A stretch of DNA of 42,737 nucleotides. It comes from Nanobdellota archaeon. Its GTDB lineage: Archaea; Nanobdellota; Nanobdellia; Pacearchaeales; GW2011-AR1. The notes under the pieces are model-generated. The model was not told the DNA's origin, did no database searches, and worked only from the letters and a program-made list of their open reading frames with translations. Location of the stretch: positions 1 through 42,737 of the forward strand of contig JAUWPB010000006.1 in the NCBI GenBank assembly GCA_030611805.1, written 5' to 3'. How positions within the stretch are numbered: the first letter of the stretch is position 1; each line of letters opens with the position of its first letter. This document shows positions 1-8,436 of this stretch, piece by piece. The translations under genes were made by a program, and so were the position numbers.

Positions 1-2
1 TA

Positions 3-889
3 AAAAGAAAGTATGGAAGTTGTATTCTTAGCAAATCTTTTGCAACCCAGAAAAAAGAATTGTTGTTTAGAATAATTGCTTATAATATTGACAGGAAAAT
101 AATTCTATCTGCTTTGGTGATTATAGGAATTCACCAAAGCCGGAATTATTATTGCGTACGAATATACCTTAGAAATTCCTAATCCAGGACATGGGGCAGA
201 TGAGATTTTAATTTCTATAGATGGTTTTACAATGACTTTACAGGAAGCAATAGATAATGATTTCCTTGTTGATGGTGCTCTGGCTCCGACACAAGAATAC
301 ACCACAGAAATTTCAGGGGCTTACCAGACTAGAAATGAGATTTATGTTTCTGTCGAAGGTGCTGAAATGAGTTTGCAAAATGCTGTTAATGGAGGAGAGT
401 TTTGTTGTGCTTGTGCTTTGACTACTTGTGTTGGAAACACCTGTAGTGATTTAGGGACTAATCAAATTTGTCAAGGAACTAAACCTGCTGTAGATGGGGG
501 ATGGAGCAGTTGGTCAGGATGGAGTGCTTGTTCTGTTTCATGTGGGGGTGGAACTCAAACAAGAACATGCACTAATCCGGTACCTTTGTGCGGGGGAGCA
601 GATTGCGCCGGAGCTTCTACAGAAACACAAAGTTGCAATACGCAGTCGTGTTGCCAGGGATTATTATGACTGGGCAGGAACTTGCAGTAGTTTTTGTGCA
701 AGTAAAGGGGGGAGTGCAGTGAGGATTGGGTATCATTTGGAGTTAAATACACCACCGCCATGTATAAATTCTTATGAAAGTTTTCAGACAGGGGGAGACG
801 GGGTAGAAGGTCATAAACATTGTTACAGTGCATTAATAAGATTTTTGACCTGTACCACTACAACAATGTGTCGCTGTTCGTGCCCATAA
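3..889 (+). pseudogene. Frameshifted secreted/surface protein with thrombospondin type 1 repeat
   Basis: Three reading-frame pieces make one protein. Bases 3-130 (frame 3) encode a basic stretch followed by a hydrophobic run (ILSALVIIG), as in a signal anchor, but with no ATG. Bases 127-669 (frame 1) continue with GIIIAYEYT, a GHGADEI/MTLQEAI repeat seen in DPANN surface proteins, a second similar EMSLQNAV unit, and a thrombospondin type 1 repeat ([17 protein letters not shown], then spaced cysteines). Frame 1 stops at 667, but frame 2 goes on to 889 with a cysteine-rich tail (DWAGTCSSFCASKGG). Removing one G from the GGG at 657-659 joins the last two pieces smoothly (CCQ-DYYDW). The first shift lies at a perfect hairpin (111-140). 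The protein would be exported and disulfide-rich. The breaks could be real decay or sequencing error; the true start is not determined. Confidence 0.7.
111..140. repeat. Perfect 10-bp inverted repeat at the first frameshift
   Basis: GCTTTGGTGA at 111-120 and its exact reverse complement TCACCAAAGC at 131-140 enclose a 10-base loop. The reading frame of the surface protein changes from frame 3 to frame 1 inside this hairpin, so the second arm may have been copied from the first by template switching. Confidence 0.75.
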
Positions 890-893
890 AAAA

Positions 894-2246
894 TTATTTT
901 TTCAATTTTTCTTTAAGGATTTTTCTTGTTGTTTCAAAATCAGCCCTTTTATTTGATAACCTCATGACTTGTCCAATCAAGAAATTCAAAGATTCTTTTT
1001 TACCTGATTTGTAATCTTCAACAGCTTTTTTATTTTCTTTTATAATTTGTTTGCAGATTTTTTCTATTTCTTTTGTTCCTGAAATTTGAGAGTGTTCTTT
1101 AATTTTTGGAGAGCTTGATTTTTCCTTCCAACTTCTTAAAATATCTTTTGCATTTAATTCAGTTATAAATCCCTTTTCAATCTTTTTAAGTAATTCGATA
1201 AAGTGTTCTGGTTTTATTTCAACATCTTCTAATTCTTTTTTATTATAATTCAGAACACTAAGAAGTTCTTCAGTTACCCAGCGAACTGCAAGTTTTGGAT
1301 TTGTTTTTTCAATTATTTTTTCAAAGAATTCCACAACCTCAAATTTTTTTGTTAAAACTTCTGCAGAGCTTTTTTTTATTTTATATTTTTTAATAAGTTT
1401 TTTCAATTTTTCATGAGGAGTTTCTGGTAATTCAGATTTTATTTTTTCTACCCTTGATTTTTCAATTTTAATTACTGGCAAGTCAGGTTCTGAAATAAAT
1501 CTGTAATCCTGAGCTTCTTCTTTTGTTCTCATTTTAATTGTAATTCCTTTGGTTTCCTCAAACATTCTTGTCTCTTGTATTTTGGGAAGTTCTTTTTGTT
1601 GTCTTTGAATTTCATAAGCAATTGCTGTTTTGATATTTTTCAAACTGTTTATATTTTTAATTTCAATTCTTTTTCCCCCTGAAACAGAAATATTCACGTC
1701 TGCTTTTATCCCGACGTTTTTATCAATTGCTTTTATATAATTTAAAGTTGATATTAATTGTTTTAACCATGCAATCACTTCTTCAGAATTTTTGAAATCT
1801 GGTTCTGTTACAATTTCTATTAATGGGCTTCCGGAACGATTATAATCTATTTCTCCTGTTTTTGGATTCCATGCAGCAGGATCTTCTTCAAGATGTGCTT
1901 CTGTAATTTTTATCCCTAAAAATTTTCCTTTTTCTCCAACAGGAATTGCGTAAGGTCCTGAAATTGTATTTTGATAACCTTTTGGCAAGTCAGGCCAGTC
2001 ATAATGTTTTCTGGCCCATACAAGTTTTTTATTTATTTTACATCCCAATATCAGTGCAATTTGAATTACTTTATTCATTGCTTTTTTATTTGGCAATAGT
2101 GGTTTAGCGCCCGGCATTCCGCAGCATGTTGGGCAGATATTTGTGTTTGGTTTTGAATATTTTAGACCGTGTTCTGATTTACATTTGCAGAAAAGTTTTT
2201 CATTACTTACAATATAACCATGAATCTCTAAACCTATTTTTGTCAT
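894..2246 (-). CDS. gatB: Asp-tRNA(Asn)/Glu-tRNA(Gln) amidotransferase subunit B
   Basis: GatB activates the side-chain carboxylate of misacylated tRNA with ATP and, with GatA and GatC, amidates it. Family landmarks are visible: GLEIHGYI near the N-terminus, the CxC...CPTCCGMPGA zinc and signature region, HYDWPDLPKGYQ, the LEEDPA motif, DYNRSGSPLIEIVTEPD, and EAQDYRFISEPDLP; the C-terminal half is the helical/YqeY-like tail. The 450 residues are slightly shorter than the usual 470-500. The ATG at 2246 is chosen over an upstream in-frame codon at 2264 because it begins MTKIGLEIHG and lies a few bases after a TATA-containing promoter. gatC and gatA are on the other strand 10 kb away, so the complex is split. 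Its promoter is shared almost exactly with gatE. Confidence 0.95.
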   Translation of the reverse strand: MTKIGLEIHGYIVSNEKLFCKCKSEHGLKYSKPNTNICPTCCGMPGAKPLLPNKKAMNKVIQIALILGCKINKKLVWARKHYDWPDLPKGYQNTISGPYAIPVGEKGKFLGIKITEAHLEEDPAAWNPKTGEIDYNRSGSPLIEIVTEPDFKNSEEVIAWLKQLISTLNYIKAIDKNVGIKADVNISVSGGKRIEIKNINSLKNIKTAIAYEIQRQQKELPKIQETRMFEETKGITIKMRTKEEAQDYRFISEPDLPVIKIEKSRVEKIKSELPETPHEKLKKLIKKYKIKKSSAEVLTKKFEVVEFFEKIIEKTNPKLAVRWVTEELLSVLNYNKKELEDVEIKPEHFIELLKKIEKGFITELNAKDILRSWKEKSSSPKIKEHSQISGTKEIEKICKQIIKENKKAVEDYKSGKKESLNFLIGQVMRLSNKRADFETTRKILKEKLKK

Positions 2247-2252
2247 ATTAAT

Positions 2253-2280
2253 AAAAAGAAACAAGGTTTATAATATTTTT
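2253..2280 (-). promoter_or_regulatory. gatB promoter, 28-base copy shared with gatE
   Basis: On the minus strand this stretch reads AAAAATATTATAAACC followed by TTGTTTCTTTTT and ends 6 bases before the gatB ATG. The same 28 bases occur at 6909-6936 in front of gatE. It contains an archaeal TATA-like element (ATTATAAA) followed by a pyrimidine tract where transcription should start. Confidence 0.7.
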
Positions 2281-2314
2281 CAGAAGAAAAATGTGGGGTT
2301 AAAAATTAATTAAT

Positions 2315-3085
2315 TTATTCTAAAGGCACTTTTAATTTTTCAAGCAATCCTAAAAAACTTTTTGATTCGGCTTTATGATTTTTCCAATCATTTACAACTT
2401 CATTAAAATAATTTTTATTTAAACCAATATTTTCAGATAAACTTTTAATGTCATAACAATCATTAACTAACCTCAATAAAGCTATCTTTTTAGGAGATAC
2501 TTCTAAAGACCTTGAAGTAATTTCGTTTCTTAATTTTCTTGAAAAATTTCTTAGAGATTTTACAGAAACTTCTTTTGGAGTCCATATATTATATTTTTCT
2601 GAAAATAAAAGGGCTCTGTGAAGTTTAGTTACAACTAAATCCTCCGGACTTAAAACTCCATAATTAAGCCCCTCTTTTGAAATAGTTCTTTGATTAGAAA
2701 TTTCTCTTCCTAAAGAATTTTTGATTCTCTCAAAATAATTTTTTGAGAACCTAGGGTGTTGTATTAAAAATGAATCTTTTTTATTTCCAAAAGTAATTTC
2801 AAAAACCTGCCCTTTCTTATGAAAATTTATGTTATAATTTTGATTTTTTAAATAACTAACTAAAGGCTTACATAACTCTTTAAATTCAGATATACATCCT
2901 TTCCAATACAAAGTAAAATCTAAATCAATAGTTCCTCTATGCAATCTTTCTGGAATATAACTCTGCACAGCCATACCTCCAGCTATTCTCCCGGCAGTTT
3001 TCCCTTTCAATTTGTTAATTGCTATAATAGAATCTTTAACTATTGTATCTTCTAATTTATGTTGAGTTAAATGGAATGGTTTCAT
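2315..3085 (-). CDS. AbiEii/AbiGii-like nucleotidyltransferase
   Basis: The protein has the nucleotidyltransferase core of the AbiEii/AbiGii family: GGMAVQSYIPERLHRGTIDLDF, where GG starts the helix and the D-x-D pair (DLD) binds metal, and later SPEDLVVTKLHRAL, the usual helper motif in which the lysine is conserved. Family members are toxins of type IV toxin-antitoxin systems or lone nucleotidyltransferases. No partner antitoxin lies beside it: the neighbours are gatB and a DUF1003 gene. The ATG at 3085 is preferred; an in-frame TTG two codons upstream is possible. A TATA-like GATTTAAATA lies about 30 bases upstream. Whether it is a toxin or a tRNA-modifying or housekeeping enzyme cannot be told. 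Confidence 0.75.
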   Translation of the reverse strand: MKPFHLTQHKLEDTIVKDSIIAINKLKGKTAGRIAGGMAVQSYIPERLHRGTIDLDFTLYWKGCISEFKELCKPLVSYLKNQNYNINFHKKGQVFEITFGNKKDSFLIQHPRFSKNYFERIKNSLGREISNQRTISKEGLNYGVLSPEDLVVTKLHRALLFSEKYNIWTPKEVSVKSLRNFSRKLRNEITSRSLEVSPKKIALLRLVNDCYDIKSLSENIGLNKNYFNEVVNDWKNHKAESKSFLGLLEKLKVPLE

Positions 3086-3203
3086 TATCAAACATCTATT
3101 TTTTAAGCATATTTAAATCTTTCTATTATGTAACTCCTATTAAGTTATAACCAATCTCAATCAAAGTCGTAACATTTATAACTTTCATTATATAATTAAA
3201 TCT

Positions 3204-3614
3204 ATGAAAAAAGAGGCAAAAAAAGGGGCTAAGAACCACAAAACAATTAATCCTATTTTTAGAATCCCAAAAACAGCCGGACAAAAAGCAGCAGACTGGA
3301 TTGCCAAATGGGCAGGGAGTTGGACTTTTATAATTGGGTTTTTTATTTTTATAGGAATTTGGATGGGGACGAATGGGATTTTTGTTTTGAAATATATTAA
3401 GGGAGATTTGGTTGATCTTTATCCATTTATTTTATTAAATTTAGCTTTGTCGTGTTTGGCGGCTATTCAAGCTCCTGTTATTTTAATGAGCCAGAATAGA
3501 CAAGTTCAGAGAGATAGAATAAAAGCAGAATTTGATTATAAGATAAATAGAAAAGCAGAGCAGGAAATTAGAGAAATAAGAAATTTGTTGTTGAGGAAGA
3601 GGTATAAGAAGTGA
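3204..3614 (+). CDS. DUF1003 family membrane protein
   Basis: A 136-residue protein with a basic N-terminus, two membrane segments (about residues 39-57 and 73-95) and a charged C-terminal helix. The family pattern is clear: GSWTFIIGFFIFIGIW, DLYPFILLNLALS, AIQAPVILMSQNRQ, then a DR...EFDY.IN.KAE.EI tail. The function of DUF1003 is unknown. A TATA-like TTTATAAC lies about 30 bases before the ATG. It runs convergently towards galE with the two stop codons side by side. Confidence 0.9.
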   Translation: MKKEAKKGAKNHKTINPIFRIPKTAGQKAADWIAKWAGSWTFIIGFFIFIGIWMGTNGIFVLKYIKGDLVDLYPFILLNLALSCLAAIQAPVILMSQNRQVQRDRIKAEFDYKINRKAEQEIREIRNLLLRKRYKK

Positions 3615-4529
3615 TTAATCTCTGGTTTTAAAATAATCAATTGTTTCTTTTAATCCTTTTTCTAAACCATAATCTAATTGCCAACCGGAATTAATTAATT
3701 TAGTTGCATCAAGACAACTCCTCATCTGCTCACCTTTAATTATTGGACCATAGAGTTCTTTAACATCTGAATTCATCCCATCCACAATTTTTCTAAAAAT
3801 TTCATTAACACTAGTTTCTTTTCCAGTACCTACATTGAAAATTCCTGAAAGATTCAAAGCTAAAATGTTCGCTTTAACAACATCCTTGACATAAATATAA
3901 TCTCTTGTCTGATTTCCTGAACCATTTATTATTGGTGTTCCACCAGAAAGAATTTTCTTTATAAAAATAGCTACAACTCCAGCCTCTCCTTTGCTGTTTT
4001 GCCTTGGCCCATAAACATTACTATATCTCAAAGATACAGAGTCTAAACCCTGAACATTCTTGTAAAAATTCAGATATTTTTCTATTGATAATTTTGCTAT
4101 TCCATATGGAGACATTGGAACTTTTTTCTCTGTTTCAGGTGTTGGAATTTTACAATCATCTCCATAAATCGCCCCCCCTGTAGAAGAAAAAATTATTTTT
4201 TTAACATCATATTTAACACAACAATTTAAAATATTAAGAGTTCCGCTAATATTTATATCTGCATCTTCTATGGGGTTTTTAATAGATTCTCTCACATTCA
4301 TTTGCGCTGCCAAATGAAAAACATAATCTGGCTCCTCTTTTTCAAAAATCTCTGAAATTTTCTCGTCCCTTATATCTGTTTCACAAAATTTTGCCTTATT
4401 ATTTAAATTCTTTTTGTTTCCTGTTGACAAATTATCTATAACTATTGTTTCCAATCCTTTATCAACAAGAGTATCAACCAGCCAAGAACCAATAAAACCC
4501 GCACCACCAGTCACTAATACTTTTGCCAT
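3615..4529 (-). CDS. NAD-dependent nucleotide-sugar epimerase/dehydratase (GalE-like)
   Basis: Extended short-chain dehydrogenase. The NAD-binding GGAGFIG is at residues 8-14, an acidic residue ends the second strand (VIDNLSTG), the serine/threonine region is SSTGGAIYG (115-123) and the catalytic YxxxK is Y142/K146 (SPYGIAK). The late RYSNVYGPRQ and RDYIYVKDV motifs are typical of UDP-glucose 4-epimerases and related enzymes. It would interconvert nucleotide sugars for surface glycans. The exact substrate cannot be read from sequence. At 304 residues it is full length. Confidence 0.85.
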   Translation of the reverse strand: MAKVLVTGGAGFIGSWLVDTLVDKGLETIVIDNLSTGNKKNLNNKAKFCETDIRDEKISEIFEKEEPDYVFHLAAQMNVRESIKNPIEDADINISGTLNILNCCVKYDVKKIIFSSTGGAIYGDDCKIPTPETEKKVPMSPYGIAKLSIEKYLNFYKNVQGLDSVSLRYSNVYGPRQNSKGEAGVVAIFIKKILSGGTPIINGSGNQTRDYIYVKDVVKANILALNLSGIFNVGTGKETSVNEIFRKIVDGMNSDVKELYGPIIKGEQMRSCLDATKLINSGWQLDYGLEKGLKETIDYFKTRD

Positions 4530-4570
4530 ATAAAATTGTCAAAAAGAAGATTTATAAAATTTATCTATCA

Positions 4571-5845
4571 CTACTCTAACCTATTATTCAATTCATGACG
4601 AACATTCTCTAACATTTTTTTCTTCACAATTTCTTTATCTTTTGCCCATTCTTTATGCCCTAAAATCCAGCCCAACTTAATCAAGGCTGTTTCACTTAAC
4701 ATATCCTCTAAATAGATAATTCCGGTTTTCATTAATTCCCTTCCGTTAGAATAAACCAATGGGTCAAGCCGCCCATAAATAGTCTGGGCAGCAGCGCAAA
4801 TAATTAATCCTTTTTCCTGAGCTTCTTTAAGTTTTTTTATCCAGCTTTTTCTTGCCCTTTTTGTGGGGGCATGTCCAAGTCCGCTCATTTCTAAAATAAT
4901 TCCTTTATATTTTTTCTTCAGATAAAAATCCAGAATTTCAGGGTCTTGCCCGGGATAAACTTTAACTAAAGCAACTTTGTCTTCAAATTTAACATCAAGT
5001 TTTACCTTACTTTTATTTCTTAAATTATAATCTGAAATCATTACTATGCTATCAGAGAAAATTTTAGCAAAAGGTTTGGCATTAACAGTTTTAAAAGCAT
5101 CTCTTTTTGAAGAGTGCATTTTTCTAACTTTAGTTCCAGGCATGGCATGACAAAAATCATCATTTGAGGAAGCGTGTCCGACAAGCATAACTTCTGCAAT
5201 ATCTGAAATTGCTGCCAGAGTACTGCATTGTAAATTTAAATTAGCGTCGCTACTTGCCCGGTCAATACTTCTTTGACTGTATGTTAAGACAACTGGTTTA
5301 TTTAAATTTTTGAGAAAAAAACTCAAGGCAGCAGAGGTGTAATGTAAAAAGTCAGTTCCATGAGTGATGATTAATCCTTTTATGTTTGAATCATTCAAGA
5401 GTTTTTCAGCAACTCGTGCAATTTTCTGCCAGTCTTTAAAATCCATATCTTCTGAGGCTTTCATAAATGGGATTTCAATTTTCACAACATTAACTTTTTC
5501 AAAAATTCCCGGATAATATTTAAACAAACTCTCTGGGGAATCAAGCCAGTCAACTCCTCCTTTTTTAGGATTTAAACGTGCAGCAATTGTTCCGCCTGTA
5601 ATAATCATTGCAATATTTGGTTTATCTTTGTCTTTTTTTATTACAATATCTTCCTTTTTTTCTAAACCTTTTTCAATAAACTTAATCTCTAAAATATCTT
5701 TTTTATTAAATCCAATATTATAACCTGAATCTAATTTAAGCAAAATAATTCCTGGTTCAGGGTTTTCTAAAAGAATTCCAGTATATGTCTTTTTAACCAA
5801 AACAACTTTAATTTTATCCCCTGATTTATGGCTCTGTTTTTCCAT
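4571..5845 (-). CDS. gatD: Glu-tRNA(Gln) amidotransferase subunit D
   Basis: GatD is the asparaginase-like glutaminase subunit of the archaeal GatDE complex, which turns Glu-tRNA(Gln) into Gln-tRNA(Gln); it frees ammonia for GatE. Residues 1-65 form the small beta-barrel N-terminal domain typical of GatD (GDKIKVVLVKKTYTGILLENP), which separates it from plain asparaginase. The catalytic region has ITGGTIAAR with T86 and THGTDFLHYTSAALSF with T161, T164 and D165. Its length (424) is normal. The promoter contains TATACACCC followed by TTTCTTTTTATT, partly like those of gatB and gatE. gatE is 1.1 kb away on the other strand. Confidence 0.95.
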   Translation of the reverse strand: MEKQSHKSGDKIKVVLVKKTYTGILLENPEPGIILLKLDSGYNIGFNKKDILEIKFIEKGLEKKEDIVIKKDKDKPNIAMIITGGTIAARLNPKKGGVDWLDSPESLFKYYPGIFEKVNVVKIEIPFMKASEDMDFKDWQKIARVAEKLLNDSNIKGLIITHGTDFLHYTSAALSFFLKNLNKPVVLTYSQRSIDRASSDANLNLQCSTLAAISDIAEVMLVGHASSNDDFCHAMPGTKVRKMHSSKRDAFKTVNAKPFAKIFSDSIVMISDYNLRNKSKVKLDVKFEDKVALVKVYPGQDPEILDFYLKKKYKGIILEMSGLGHAPTKRARKSWIKKLKEAQEKGLIICAAAQTIYGRLDPLVYSNGRELMKTGIIYLEDMLSETALIKLGWILGHKEWAKDKEIVKKKMLENVRHELNNRLE

Positions 5846-5879
5846 GATAAATAAAAAGAAAGGGTGTATAAAAATGTTA

Positions 5880-6467
5880 TTAAATTTTTGATATTCTTAA
5901 CAGTTCTTTTAATGCAATTGGGAGTTCTTTAATCTTACTGCTTTCATCAAAATGTCCTTTGTTTTTTTCAATAATAACTTTAGCAGATAATTTTTCTTTA
6001 AAAAGTTCTTTATTAGTCAAAGGAACATAAGGGTCATTATCTGATAGTATGCAGACAAATTTATCTGTATGTGATTTTACTTTAACCCAATCAATCGGGG
6101 TGTCAACCCATGGTCTTACAATTTCTATAACTTCTTCACTTTCTTCCTCAATAGTTTGTTTATCTAAATGCATCCATGGAGCAATAAAAATAACTCCTCC
6201 AATTTTAATATTATTATCCAAAGTTTCCAGATATCTTAAAACAGCTTGACAGCCAATACTATGTCCTATAAAATATGTATTTTTATCAGGATTTATTGCA
6301 ATTTCCTTTATCTTTGAAACCCAGGGTTTTATCTTTGGTTTATCTGTGTCCGGCATTTCTGGAACTACAACGTCAAATCTTTTTTCTTCTAACTTTTTCT
6401 TTAACCATTTATGTAGGGGTTCTTTTGGGCTTCCTTCCCAACCATGAATAATAAAAACTCTTTTCAT
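5880..6467 (-). CDS. RBBP9/YdeN-type alpha/beta hydrolase
   Basis: A compact 195-residue serine hydrolase. It begins VFIIHGWEGSP, has the nucleophile elbow GHSIG with S70, an acidic residue in LSDNDPYVP and the histidine in NKGHFDES, the full triad order of the RBBP9/YdeN family. Substrates of the family are poorly known. The gene stands 34 bases downstream of the gatD start on the same strand and probably reads into it. The start ATG follows a TATA-like stretch in the 6470-6500 region. Confidence 0.88.
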   Translation of the reverse strand: MKRVFIIHGWEGSPKEPLHKWLKKKLEEKRFDVVVPEMPDTDKPKIKPWVSKIKEIAINPDKNTYFIGHSIGCQAVLRYLETLDNNIKIGGVIFIAPWMHLDKQTIEEESEEVIEIVRPWVDTPIDWVKVKSHTDKFVCILSDNDPYVPLTNKELFKEKLSAKVIIEKNKGHFDESSKIKELPIALKELLRISKI

Positions 6468-6584
6468 AATAAAGATAAAATAAAAGAGTATAAAAAATTA
6501 ATGATTAAAAGAATTATAATGAGTTATGACTTCTTAAGAGTAACAGATAGAAAGATTTATAAAAGGCAAATTTGTTGAGAGAAC

Positions 6585-6848
6585 ATGGAAAGAAGTCCAA
6601 TGATACATAGAATTAATAAAGAAAATGGAATAGAAGATTATGCTAAAATGTTTAAACGAGGCGCTTTAATTTTTTGTTTATTATCTTCAATGTATTTTGG
6701 CCAAAGTGTCTTAAAAGGTTTAGGAGAAATTGAGAATCAGCAAATGGCAAGAGAAAGCGGAGTTCCTTCTGTTGAACAAAGTTATGTAGGTTATATGTGC
6801 TTAGGAGCCAAAAATCTTGCAGAAAAAGTCTATTCTATCTTAAAATAA
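6585..6848 (+). CDS. Small unknown protein with one membrane segment
   Basis: 87 residues with no family I recognise. Residues 26-42 (GALIFCLLSSMYFGQSV) are hydrophobic enough for one membrane helix; the short basic N-terminal part would lie inside and the C-terminal 40 residues outside or in the membrane interface. A good TATA element (GATTTATAAAAGG) lies about 30 bases before the ATG, which supports expression. It lies between the divergent gatD/hydrolase and gatE units. Confidence 0.6.
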   Translation: MERSPMIHRINKENGIEDYAKMFKRGALIFCLLSSMYFGQSVLKGLGEIENQQMARESGVPSVEQSYVGYMCLGAKNLAEKVYSILK

Positions 6849-6908
6849 ACTTGAATTCTAAAACTTAATAGAGTAACATAAAATTTCTGCCAAAACATTT
6901 TTCTCTTA

Positions 6909-6936
6909 AAAAATATTATAAACCTTGTTTCTTTTT
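6909..6936 (+). promoter_or_regulatory. gatE promoter, 28-base copy shared with gatB
   Basis: Identical over 28 bases to the reverse complement of 2253-2280 in front of gatB. It contains ATTATAAACC and a TTTCTTTTT tract and ends 7 bases before the gatE ATG. Confidence 0.7.
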
Positions 6937-6943
6937 GTTTTAT

Positions 6944-8389
6944 ATGGATGAATTTGATTATGAAAAGTTGGGATTTAAGTGCGGGCTTGAAATCCATCAG
7001 CAATTAGATACTAAAAAGTTATTTTGTAATTGCCCTTCTTTGTTAAGAAGAGATGAACCTGATTTTGAAATTAGAAGAAAATTACACGCTGTTGCCGGAG
7101 AGTCAGGCGAAATTGACAAGGCCGCGATTTATCAGGCATCTTTGGATAAGGAATTTGTTTATCAGGGATATGATTCTACTTGTTTAGTTGAGTTGGACGA
7201 GGAGCCGCCGCATGAGATAAATAAAGAAGCTTTGAAAATTGCATTGCAGATAGCGTGTTTGTTAAATTGCAAAGTTGTCCCAATAACTCAGGTCATGAGA
7301 AAGGTTGTTATTGATGGCTCCACTACTTCTGGATTTCAAAGAACTGTTTTAATTGCGAGAGACGGTTATTTAGAAACAGAGCAAGGGAGAGTTGGAATTG
7401 ATTATATTTATTTAGAGGAAGATGCTGCGAGGATTGTTGAGAGAGAGAGAGGCAAGGCAGTTTATAAGTTAGATAGATTGGGTATTCCTCTTGTGGAGAT
7501 TGTTACTGCACCTGATGTGAAAACTCCTGAACAGGCGAAAGAGGTTGCACTTGAGATTGGAGATGTTTTAAGAAGTGTTAAAGTTCGAAGAGGGATTGGC
7601 ACAATTAGACAGGATGTTAATGTTTCTGTTCGGGGAGAAAACAGAGTTGAAATTAAAGGAATGCAGGATATGAATGTTTTTATTAAAGCAATTGAAAATG
7701 AGATTGAACGGCAGGTAAAATTATCTGATGATAAAAAACCTGTGAAGATGGAAGTGCGAAATGTTTTGCCTGATGCTACGACAAAATTTATGAGGCCTCT
7801 TCCGGGAAGTGCGAGAATGTATCCTGAAACTGATTTGCCTTTGTTAAAAATCTCCAGAAATTTTATCAATGATGTTAAAAAAACTTTACCAAAATTAAGA
7901 AGTGATATTGAAAAAGAGTTGAAAAGTAAGGGGTTAAATCAGGAGATGATTAAATTATTGTTTAAGCAGAATAAACTTGAAGAGTTTAGAGAACTCTTAG
8001 AGGTTATGGATGAGCCGCAATTAATTGGGAAGATTCTTTTGATTTTTCCAAAGGAGATCGCAAGGCACGAGAAAATATCTCTTGCAAAATCAGACAAAAT
8101 TTTGAATAAGGATATTTTAATTTTTATTGTTGAATCATTGAAAAAAAAGAAGATTTCTGAAGCGCAGATTAAACATGTTTTGGAAAGAATTATTAAAGGA
8201 GAGGATTTTAAAGAGGCTGTTGTGTTTGAAAAACAAGATATTAATGTTATTGAGGAAAAAATTATGAAGATAATGAAGGGTAAGCCAGGGCTTTCAGAAA
8301 AAGCTTATATGGGTTTGATAATGAAAGAGTTTAAAGGAAAGATAGACGGGAAAAAGGCCGTGGAAATTATTGGGAAGTATGTGAAGTGA
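6944..8389 (+). CDS. gatE: Glu-tRNA(Gln) amidotransferase subunit E, lacking the GAD insert
   Basis: GatE is the kinase/tRNA-binding subunit that works with GatD. It shares the GatB fold: CGLEIHQQLDTKKLFCNCPS at the start, a DEEPPHEIN region typical of GatE rather than GatB, FQRTVLIARDGYLE, LEEDAARIV, DRLGIPLVEIVTAPD, and MRPLPGSARMYPETDLP. At 481 residues it is far shorter than typical GatE (about 600-630). The missing part is the AspRS-like GAD insertion, which normally lies before the PLPGAARMYPETD motif; here IKAIENEIERQV runs within about 20 residues to EVRNVLPDATTKFMRPLPG. The ATG at 6944 is used rather than a TTG at 6935. It is followed by aspS 47 bases later. Confidence 0.93.
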   Translation: MDEFDYEKLGFKCGLEIHQQLDTKKLFCNCPSLLRRDEPDFEIRRKLHAVAGESGEIDKAAIYQASLDKEFVYQGYDSTCLVELDEEPPHEINKEALKIALQIACLLNCKVVPITQVMRKVVIDGSTTSGFQRTVLIARDGYLETEQGRVGIDYIYLEEDAARIVERERGKAVYKLDRLGIPLVEIVTAPDVKTPEQAKEVALEIGDVLRSVKVRRGIGTIRQDVNVSVRGENRVEIKGMQDMNVFIKAIENEIERQVKLSDDKKPVKMEVRNVLPDATTKFMRPLPGSARMYPETDLPLLKISRNFINDVKKTLPKLRSDIEKELKSKGLNQEMIKLLFKQNKLEEFRELLEVMDEPQLIGKILLIFPKEIARHEKISLAKSDKILNKDILIFIVESLKKKKISEAQIKHVLERIIKGEDFKEAVVFEKQDINVIEEKIMKIMKGKPGLSEKAYMGLIMKEFKGKIDGKKAVEIIGKYVK

Positions 8390-8436
8390 AAAGATAGATT
8401 AAAAGAATTTAAATATTAACAAAATAAAGAAATAAT

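Noticed and set aside
494-649. Start of a separate gene at 494 overlapping the surface protein
   Set aside because: The frame up to about 650 has no sense as protein and the thrombospondin repeat is in the other frame; only its end (650-889) belongs to the same broken gene.
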